DNA of 15,000 nt from Cryptococcus deneoformans JEC21. Taxonomy: Eukaryota; Basidiomycota; Tremellomycetes; Tremellales; Cryptococcaceae. Both the position numbers and the translations under genes were made by a program. The DNA lies in assembly GCF_000091045.1 (NCBI RefSeq), contig NC_006685.1:1083701-1098700 (forward strand). Direction: 5' to 3'. Of the stretch, positions 8,316 to 15,000 are shown one piece after another. How positions within the stretch are numbered: the first letter of the stretch is position 1; every line of letters begins with the position of its first letter. The notes beneath the pieces are model-generated. The model was not told where the DNA came from and ran no database searches. It was given only the letters and a program-made list of their open reading frames with translations.

Positions 8316-10427
8316 TCACGTCCGCCCTTGTCTCTGACTCAACCTCCTTGTCCACTCCTCGGCAGAGTTCCTAATGGCCCAAGTCATCTCATAGGTTTTA
8401 GCCGCATCCTCATAACCAGACAAGATTTTAGCGTTGGGCTTTCCTTCTACGACATCGATGAAAGCGTCTATCTCGCTCTGGAAAGGGTCATCCCCCGGGG
8501 TGGGATAAACTTCGACGACGTCTGAGCCTGGCTTACGGACGTGCAAAGCGGGGGTGCCAAAGGGGTCAGAAAGACTGGACATGATCAATATCTTGACCTA
8601 AAATTATACTTGACAAGACTTACATCAATTGAAACTGCGCAGCGAAACGGTTAACTGGAGCCAAATGATAAATAGTACAAATGGTGACTTACTCCGTCTG
8701 CATATACCTCAAGCTCAATAGCATAGTCTTTTCCGTGCAAGGCTGTCGCATGAAGCATGGTGCCCACTGCGCCCGACTCGTACTTCCTACATACCCTCGC
8801 CATCAGCTCGAATGTCTTACATAGATTATTAACCGATACACGAGACCTACCAGCTGGCTGAAGTAGCACGGGGGATACGAAGGTTATCTGGTATGACAGA
8901 TTCGTCAAAATTTAGTTTGCTAAGTCGTCCTGGCTTCTCGTGGGCTTCAAGGGCGTGTGCGCTACAATGCTTGAATGTTATGTTTGTGGGGAAGTAACGA
9001 GCAACTCACCAGATTGTTTCTATGTTCACATCTCCCCCAAAATATCTTGACAGATCACCTGTCAAAACACGACCAGGATCAGCCAACAAAGCCTGGCATG
9101 AACCAAAGGCAATACTGACATATATGAGTACCTTGTTCAATAATGGGTCCTTGCATGATGGATTTATTCCACCAATCCTAGAACGCCACACAAAGGTCAG
9201 ATGGAAGGACTTCAGATAGAAGGGTTTGCGTTCTCACTGTCTTGATAGCTAACTCATAGGCAGTGACGTAACGAGCATTTGTAGCCATGCTGGATAGATC
9301 TTTTTAGTCTTGCTCTGACCAAGGTCCAGGTGACTTACACTGTAAGATTGTTATCGTCAATGATTTTTTTCATCTCGCGGACAGCATTCAAATATCGCAA
9401 GACGTATCCGACTGCCACAGGTGCGTTGTGTTGCGTAGCAAACATAGCACCGACGGCCTTTGCTTCCCCAACACTCTGCTCAGCCGGGACACCTGTCGCC
9501 ACAGGTTTCTCCAAGAATATGGCAGCGTTTGGAAAGAGCTCATTCAATTTGATTTCAAGGTTATTTTGGGGTCCCAATCCACCTCTGAAAAGCGGCGGCG
9601 TGGCGACAAATATAGCCCTAACAAGCCCTTCATCAGATACTGATATTTTATCTCTCGCAACCCCTATCATGAATTTACCTTGGCTCCTGAGCTTCTCCAG
9701 TAGACACCCTTCTCTTGAACTCCTCTACATCAGGTAATACCATGGTGTCGGCATAGGCTTCGTGCACGAAAGACTTTCGCTTCTCTGTTAAGGCAGTCTC
9801 TGCGCGAGGCCCATTGATTTCAATAACAGCATCAACTTTTAATCGTGGTCCTAGTCGCTTTTCAAGTCTACTTGAAATATTCCAAGGGCCTGAGGTAAAA
9901 TAGCCAGTGGTCAGCTCATAGTCGTGACACGCCAAACGGCCTAAATGATTCGGTTACAACCTTCAGGAGTACCGAACATGGCCTATACAGCGAGTCTATC
10001 AGCAACAAGTTCGGTTTTCATGGTCCATGATGCTTGAGCAAAGATGAGCGGGTGGGTGGGTACGATCCGACGCCACAACAATGTGGGGCTGTAATAATGA
10101 TAGAACTCACAAAGCCTCCGCCAATCATAAGAGCATGGAAATCGTCGCCATTTTGAATTGCCTTGTCGTTACTACATATAGTGATAGATACGTATGTCAG
10201 CTCTCGCGCGTGCTCGACTTTGGGACCTCTTCATTCTATTCTTCTCGACCACGATATAGTGACAGGCTCCTTCAGCCCATGTTTACGCACCTCAGAATAC
10301 TCATTGAGCGACTACCCCGAAGCAAGGCTCCTCGCGCTGTTGATCGCTCGAGCAAGGTAATGCGCTGGGTACGAGAGGGGATTTTGGCCCCCATGCCGGT
10401 AAACAGCGTCTTCGTGCGGGGAAACAT
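8316..10427 (-). CDS. Gfo/Idh/MocA-family NAD(P)-dependent oxidoreductase, 12 exons
   Basis: 447 residues after splicing. Exons: 10427..10291, 10171..10111, 9982..9961, 9889..9679, 9617..9339, 9289..9238, 9177..9120, 9058..9010, 8961..8851, 8786..8693, 8634..8624 and 8574..8316. All phases agree. The Rossmann nucleotide-binding turn is HALMIGGGFAMFGTPEG (about 58-74), followed by GPWN and LGPRLKVDAVIE. IFLEKPVATG (EKP at about 180-182) is the family hallmark. The C-terminal substrate domain shows VGYVLRYL, WWNKSIMQGPIIEQGTHICD and DLSRYFGGDV, and ends with SGYEDAAKTYEMTWAIR. Most relatives oxidise or reduce sugars, inositols or dihydrodiols; the substrate here is unknown. The first in-frame Met (10427, ACAATG context, in-frame TAA upstream) adds 41 Arg-rich, nearly acid-free residues resembling a mitochondrial presequence. 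Met 10304 would give a cytosolic form. Introns 1 and 2 (119 and 128 nt) are unusually long for this window. Confidence 0.9.
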
Positions 10428-10560
10428 TGTGAATGAGCGTCTAGTGTCTCTTAGTTAGAATGCGTCGGAATGAAGTCTCGCTGCAGCAGATAGATTTTAT
10501 GTATCAGTAAGGCTGAATATCAGCAGGAATGGGGCATGGGAATGAAATGTCCTGAGATGG

Positions 10561-10569
10561 TATATATAT
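10561..10569 (-). promoter_or_regulatory. TATA-like element of the oxidoreductase gene
   Basis: A TATATATAT run about 135 nt before the ATG at 10427, in GC-richer surroundings and at a spacing typical of fungal TATA boxes. It supports transcription starting upstream of the long first exon, hence use of the first Met. Assigned by position only. Confidence 0.35.
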
Positions 10570-10614
10570 GGCGAGCGGGCGGATGATCTCTTAAGCTCAC
10601 GCTTGCGCAAGCTG

Positions 10615-10881
10615 TCATCTGCCATCATCGTCAACGTATGTGTGCGTAGCTTTACTCCCGAGTTCGTAGCGCGAGTGAGGAACGTGAAAGGTTGAAGGGC
10701 TCATCCAGGTCGGAAAAGGCACTAAACTCCATCCAAACGCAGAAGATGGCGCCAGGACTTTAATCCCGCTGGAGAGGACTTCGCTACCCTCCGGGAAAAC
10801 TCCGAGAAGCGTCCGACGGTCATTTTTATAGAACGTTAAAAACGGCTCATCAGAGTTATCAGAAAGCATTAAAAAACCCAT
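10615..10881 (-). CDS. Uncertain open reading frame, 88 residues
   Basis: ATG-to-stop frame on the minus strand, not recognised. It has a plausible composition (FLTFYKNDRRTLLGVFPEG, then a Ser/Pro/His-rich C-terminus) but no domain, no clear partner exon and no conserved block I know. It overlaps the presumed promoter of the oxidoreductase, including the space upstream of the TATA-like run. It could be a fragment of a decayed gene, an unspliced exon or chance. Confidence 0.2.
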   Translation of the reverse strand: MGFLMLSDNSDEPFLTFYKNDRRTLLGVFPEGSEVLSSGIKVLAPSSAFGWSLVPFPTWMSPSTFHVPHSRYELGSKATHTYVDDDGR

Positions 10882-11027
10882 CAGAAGTCAAAATATATGA
10901 TGGACTTCATTCTTCTTTCGGCGATGATACTTCTCATCCTTTCTTCCGCCATCCGTCTTCATCTCGCTTTCAGGCATTTTTCTTCTTCATCTATGGTGTC
11001 TCTTTATAAACTTCATGCCAAGAAGAG

Positions 11028-11056
11028 TGGTACAGTGAATGATGGATGGTACAGTG
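11028..11056. repeat. Short direct repeat, TGGTACAGTG
   Basis: The 10-mer TGGTACAGTG occurs twice with a 19-nt period (11028-11037 and 11047-11056), separated by AATGATGGA. No further copies are adjacent. It may be a small duplication; no function is suggested. Confidence 0.5.
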
Positions 11057-11192
11057 GACACGGTAGGCCATACGGCCCGGCGAACGAAGCAGACGACATG
11101 GGAACGAAGCGCTGTTGTGAGATGTCTATAAGTGCGTGGTATGGAGAAAGGATCTATTAGAATATATAAAATTAATCATGTCGGAAGAAGCT

Positions 11193-11633
11193 TCAGGAGC
11201 AGATGAGGAAGAGGTTCGAGGCACGCGACGGACGAAGATGGAACTTGTAGAAGGCAACTGATAGGCGTAAAAGTAAGCTGTCGTTTGGGCGGATTGAGCA
11301 GCAGCACCAAAAGCCCTCTGCAACATTCGCGGCCTCAAGATTCTTGCATGACACTAACATTTCGAGACTCCACGGCTGACAGAGTCTTTGAAATTCGATA
11401 AACCCGTTCCCGACACTGACCACTACTTCCTCTCTCAGACGATCGAATGAAGCATCCAACTGCATTTGAAATTGTTGTTGGTTATTGGAAAGCATTTGAG
11501 ACACCTGCAGCAGCTCAGGCATGGCTTGTCTCATGGATGGGGGTAGAACCATCGGACCTTCCTCGGCCAAGGCGGTTTGCCGGCGAGCATACTGCTCGAA
11601 CTGTTCGAGGGATTGGAAAGAGGATGTCGCCAA
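11193..11633 (-). CDS. Coding-like stretch, Gln-rich helix, unresolved
   Basis: Open frame of about 147 codons without an ATG at its 5' end (it opens at a TTG codon), so it is an exon or fragment at best. The first ~90 residues look like real protein: FEQYARRQTALAEEGP, a Met/Gln-rich amphipathic stretch around QVSQMLSNNQQQFQMQLDAS, and FDRLREEVVVSVGNG. The remainder (Cys-run, basic) looks less like protein. No family is recognised. Open stretches in other frames just upstream (about 11.7-11.85 kb, Lys/Glu/Gln-rich) may belong with it, but I could not find a consistent splice path. It could be a degenerate gene or part of the neighbouring mobile-element debris. Confidence 0.28.
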   Translation of the reverse strand: MATSSFQSLEQFEQYARRQTALAEEGPMVLPPSMRQAMPELLQVSQMLSNNQQQFQMQLDASFDRLREEVVVSVGNGFIEFQRLCQPWSLEMLVSCKNLEAANVAEGFWCCCSIRPNDSLLLRLSVAFYKFHLRPSRASNLFLICS

Positions 11634-11850
11634 ATAAAGTGGCCAGGGTATCTAGCCTTCCAGTGGACGGTATTCCCGAGAAAAGATACGGCCAAATGTT
11701 ATGAGAGCTGCAGAAAGATTTCCGCAAGTCGTGGCGGCCACTCATCTTTTGGGCCCTCACTTCCTCTTCTGCCCTGCTGCCTTCGCTTCACCCGCAAGCT
11801 CTTCTTTTTTTTGTTGAAGGTAAGGCTTCCTCCTGTAGAGGTACTAGTGG

Positions 11851-12099
11851 CTAGCTGGTAGCATTTATAAACAGTGTCATCATACCATTTTTATTTCTTG
11901 AAACATCTGGCCCTTCAGACTTTTCCGGGACAACAGCCAGGGCCAAAAAAAAGCCCTTTTCCTTAGGATCCTTGGCTAGCAGCATTGCACCATACTGCGC
12001 CAATCCCTTCGTATTACGCTTGTCCATCTTGGAATGACGCCGACAATTTTCTCGATGGCATTTCCCGGAAGCGTGGTCGCATTGTGACGAAATGCACAT
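11851..12099 (-). CDS. Coding-like stretch, Cys/His-rich start, unresolved
   Basis: Open frame of 82 residues on the minus strand, beginning with a Cys/His cluster (CISSQCDHASGKCHRENC) and followed by a Lys-rich helix-like stretch and GFFLALAVVPEKSEGPD. A candidate acceptor (CAAAATAG with GCTAAC ahead) lies just upstream at about 12.12 kb, so it may be an internal exon. The Cys/His spacing does not match a zinc finger I can name. It may be the decayed C-terminus of the transposase relic to its right or part of a separate lost gene. Confidence 0.22.
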   Translation of the reverse strand: MCISSQCDHASGKCHRENCRRHSKMDKRNTKGLAQYGAMLLAKDPKEKGFFLALAVVPEKSEGPDVSRNKNGMMTLFINATS

Positions 12100-12464
12100 G
12101 GCAGTGCGTAGTCGGGTCTATTTTGCCGTTAGCCCAATGTATTGCTGTAAGGTGTCTATGAATGCAAGAAGAGAAGAAAGAAAATTATAACAGAATCTAA
12201 CCGAATGTACAAAACAGTCACGCCACAAATGGCCTCTGTACGTAGGAATTGGTAGTGAAATTGCTGCAGAATGGGTTCTAGCACTACGAATATCTAAATC
12301 TATAGTTGACGTCGAAAGCTACGGAATTGTTTACGTTCGGATTACTTAGACTGAAAACTCATTTCCGACACTCTCTCCAAATCTCCGTGTTGCATTGCTC
12401 CCATTAACTCGCTCATCCAACATGTATAAGCCTGGGCTACGTCTTCTCTTCCCCTTTCCCAAGC
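12100..12464. other. No supportable gene
   Basis: 365 nt, A/T-rich in the middle. Frames near 12346-12464 on the minus strand are open (basic, GKGKRRRSPGLYMLDERV), but two frames look equally coding-like. They may be the tail of the transposase relic. I see no RNA gene, terminal repeat pair or promoter. Confidence 0.3.
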
Positions 12465-14600
12465 CTACAACCCGAAAGCCCATAGCTCGAAGATGTCCTG
12501 TAATTTCCTGTTTACAATCCGGGAGGATTCCTCCGAGTTCATGACGTCCTGCTTGAACGAGTGACAATGTGAGGCTTCACAGGCGTAGCAGCAACGGTAC
12601 GCAGGAAGATGATAGATACACGGGGGTACTTTTTTCCGTGTCCCGCTATGGTGTTCTGCTATCCATCTCTCCAAGTTAGGCCGGAAGTAGACCTCTTGGA
12701 TTGTACGAGCACATCTAAATGTCGGAAACGGGGGTATAGCTGAACTAAGAGCTAATTGGTGTAACTATATGCATTTGTGAGGTGCATAGGTGGGGGCGAG
12801 CTGGATCATCCTTGTAGTAGAGCCTATACATATAATCAGCTGAGACCATGCAAAGGCAAAGAAAAGACTAGCTATTCACTTTTCAAAATCCTTCACCCTC
12901 CGTCCCTCTACGACTCAGACTTCAGACAATCCTGCACAAGCTCTGAGAACCTCAGAAATGCTTGTAGGACTTCTCGGAAATAAGCTTCCCGAGCAGGGCT
13001 GGGTGAAGATGCAGCGACCAGAACGACCGGCTGCATCCTGTGCACATTTAAAGAGAATCGACGAAGTCGGGTGGGTGGCCCGGCTGCGAAGCACAACGGG
13101 ATCGTAGACCCAGAAAGCAGCAGTCCCGCGTCCAAACTTCCCCCAGTCCTCCTTCTTCATGACGGAGTCTTTCTTGTCATAGTTTCTCAGTAGTCCACCA
13201 AAATTTTGATATAACGAAGGGATTATATTCTCGGATGCGAGGTGCAGACAATCAGTAGGGAATGATAATGGAAAGTCGATGATCACGAGTCTGGATCACG
13301 ATTGATGATCACGTTCAGCTTTCAAGGATAAGGCAGCCATCTCGCTCGAATCTTTAAGGACGACCGGACCTCGGAGAGGAAGGTGGAGACGCTGGTAATG
13401 TGGCTTGGCAGGGTCGACAGGAGAGAGTCGGAGTGGTAGGTAGGAGATAGTAGTAGAGAATGAGGCGTGTCGGATGGCTGTGACAATGCACATCTGACAA
13501 GGGTAACTCTTAATGCCCTTCATGTTCATGAACCGAAGGAGTGTCTTCCAAGACAAAGAGCAGACGAGCTCTTCGGGTAAAGTACTTGAAAAATTCCGTC
13601 TCATAGGTCCTCATTCCTATGACAACTTGATTAACTTATTCCACCATTGGAAAGAGAAAGATGTCGGAATTGCTGGCCTTTTCGGGGGAGGGCACAGTGT
13701 CGAGGAATACGGATCCTTCGGTATGGCCTCTTGACAGTGGCAGGGGGGGGGATGGGTGAAGCTTGAGGTCGTAGAGAATTAGAGGCCAACTCGTGTCAAC
13801 CTCTCTGTTGTACGGGCAAGATCCATCCGACATCAGAATATCCCTCACGTCAGAAAAGTACTTCACGTCGATCTTCTCGCTCTCTACCTCCACCACTTTC
13901 TCTGAGCAACGCCTTGTATATTTTTGCTCAAGCCTTCTCTTGCGCATCAATCCTATTACGCTCCTTGCACAAGGAACAAAAGCCCTCTTCTGCGCAGTTC
14001 TGATATAGCGAATATATGATCTCGGATATCGGTTGTAATTGGTTAAAGAAGGTTGCCTAGCTCGGCTACCCAGAGATTGACATGCTTGAACCAGTAATAA
14101 TCACCGCCCAAAGCCTCGTGTGTTTCTTGGAACTCAGCTGCTATTTTGTTGTAGTAGTTTGATGATATCTTTTGATCTTTCAATATCTTCAGGATCAATT
14201 TTATAGACTAAGGATTGTTGTCAGTCCATTCCAGACAAGGCATAGTAGCAATGAGGACTTGAGAGCTGGTCCTAGCTGTTTGTTCGTTTCTCCTCACCAG
14301 AATTTCTTCCATTGTAAATTATCCCCTTCCAGTGCCTTCTCTCTCGTCCCCGAGCTCTCAAGATAACAGCTATTTTCGTCCGCCGCTCCATTACAACCCT
14401 CCTGCGTGGCGACGAAAGCCATCAGCTTCTTTTTCGTCATCTTCAGAATCCGATACAGCATCGGGATCTTTTCGCCGAATACTGGAGCGAAACCGGGCGA
14501 CGATATTTCGATGTCGTGGACATGGACGGCTCGTTGTTGAGTGTAACAAGGTTAAAGTGACTCTTATAAGAAACAGACCCCCGACGAGGTCACGCAACGA
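12465..14600 (-). pseudogene. Decayed Tnp2/CACTA-type transposase
   Basis: Remains of a Tnp2-class transposase (cut-and-paste, CACTA superfamily). Colinear blocks in minus-strand order: a Ser/Asp-rich acidic segment near 14.4 kb (VSDSEDDEKEADGFRRH), then KYFSDVRDILMSDG, DTSWPLILYDLKLHP and SDIFLFPMVE (13636-13950). Next are a TRRARLLFVLEDTPSV segment, then MNMKGIKSYPCQMCIV (13296-13604), then VIIDFPLSFPTDCLHLASEN and IIPSLYQNFGG (12915-13286). RFSLNVHRM and LRFSELVQDCLKS follow (12908-13135), then YMYRLYYKDDPAR and LCTSQMH (about 12.75-12.85 kb), and finally KKYPRVSI near 12.6 kb. Order and motifs fit the family. The frame is destroyed: an in-frame TAA follows FPMVE (13636-13638), a TGA sits at 13296-13298 just before the DFP block, and frameshifts lie near 13.53 and 13.11 kb, with further stops near 12.9 and 12.75 kb. 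It is non-functional. The ends are uncertain. Confidence 0.8.
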
Positions 14601-15000
14601 TGGTAGATAGTGCTTTCGCGGGTGGAGTAGCCCTGAGCTTGCTTGCGGCGCCGATCCGCTTTTTACAGCCTCGTCGTCAAGTCCGGATAGCAGATGGTTT
14701 AGGATTCTTATCATCTCCCTAGATATTTATTACTGAATGATGACGTACATACGTAGCAGGGGTTGCGCTGGGAGTGGCCAAGCCGGAAAATGGGTTACTG
14801 GTTCGAGCGAGCCCCCAAAAGGATTGGGCTATTTTTTCAATCAGCCGATAACAACTGGATCCGTACTTGTGGTAAATAATAAGGCAAAAAATACAACAAG
14901 GATGCCCCTGTAAATCAAGAAACAGATCTAATAAATTGTCGAGAGCGCACTATATAATTTTGGTATGAAATTTCAGTCAGACCATTGATACTGCAGTTTT
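14601..15000. other. A/T-rich flank, no gene seen
   Basis: No open frame with protein-like content. It holds a small inverted repeat (ACGTA-CA-TACGT, 14743-14754) and A-box-like and B-box-like motifs (14775-14786 and 14800-14810) that are too close for a tRNA. The end is A/T-rich. It is probably the flank or the degraded 5' end of the transposon relic. Confidence 0.4.

Larger units (their letters stand above)
10428..11192. other. Upstream region of the oxidoreductase, no firm gene
   Basis: Holds the promoter and 5' UTR of the 8316-10427 gene, including a TATA-like run, plus one uncertain open frame (10615-10881) and a short direct repeat. Open frames on the plus strand at 10897-11160 show no recognisable domain. 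I see no further supportable gene. Confidence 0.4.

Noticed and set aside
12253..12286. TAGTG and CACTA sequences as possible CACTA transposon termini
   Set aside because: These 5-mers occur often by chance. No longer inverted repeat partner was found at the other end of the relic, and no target-site duplication is visible.
13793..14008. Plus-strand open frame of 71 codons
   Set aside because: It is antisense to the best preserved transposase block (KYFSDVRDIL, SWPLILY) and has no features of its own.
14332..14610. Plus-strand open frame of 92 codons
   Set aside because: It is the reverse strand of the Ser/Asp/Glu-rich segment of the transposase relic, with only biased Ser/Arg composition.
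14775..14810. A-box-like TGGCCAAGCCGG and B-box-like GGTTCGAGCGA, suggesting a tRNA
   Set aside because: The two motifs start only 25 nt apart, leaving no room for an anticodon arm. The acceptor and T stems do not pair properly. At most it is a tRNA-like relic.

Overview
The window looks like nuclear DNA from a basidiomycete yeast of the Tremellales, most like Cryptococcus or a close relative. The genes are packed with introns, mostly 41 to 70 nt, with GTRNGT-type donors, CTNAY-like branch sites and TAG/CAG acceptors. The encoded proteins also read as fungal. The species cannot be fixed from sequence alone. All gene models below were spliced by hand: every junction kept the reading frame, and for the four recognised genes the joined exons restore family-conserved blocks.

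Left part (1-5839), all on the minus strand. The window opens with the first two exons of an ALG12-type dolichol-P-mannose mannosyltransferase (N-glycan assembly in the ER), cut by the window edge. Next comes an unrecognised single-membrane-span protein (972-1670). Then comes a large eight-exon gene (2000-5839) for a 1152-residue BTB/POZ protein with a conserved C-terminal region.

Middle part (5840-10427). A divergent promoter separates the BTB gene from a plus-strand aldo-keto reductase (6325-8143), which has 15 exons, several only 11-16 nt long, and an intact Asp-Tyr-Lys-His catalytic set. It converges, with 172 nt between stop codons, on a 12-exon minus-strand Gfo/Idh/MocA-type NAD(P)-dependent oxidoreductase (8316-10427). 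That protein may start with a mitochondrial presequence or at an internal Met. Two neighbouring oxidoreductases hint at a shared catabolic role, but the substrate cannot be read from the sequence.

Right part (10428-15000). This part is gene-poor. It holds scattered coding-like stretches that I could not assemble (about 10.6-12.6 kb). It also holds a clearly decayed Tnp2/CACTA-type transposase on the minus strand (about 12.5-14.6 kb), recognisable in consecutive blocks but broken by in-frame stops and frameshifts. No rRNA, tRNA, CRISPR array or intact mobile element was found. I found no convincing novel multi-gene system. The points most worth checking are the microexons, the tandem splice acceptor, the alternative start of the oxidoreductase, and the transposon relic with its unexplained flank.
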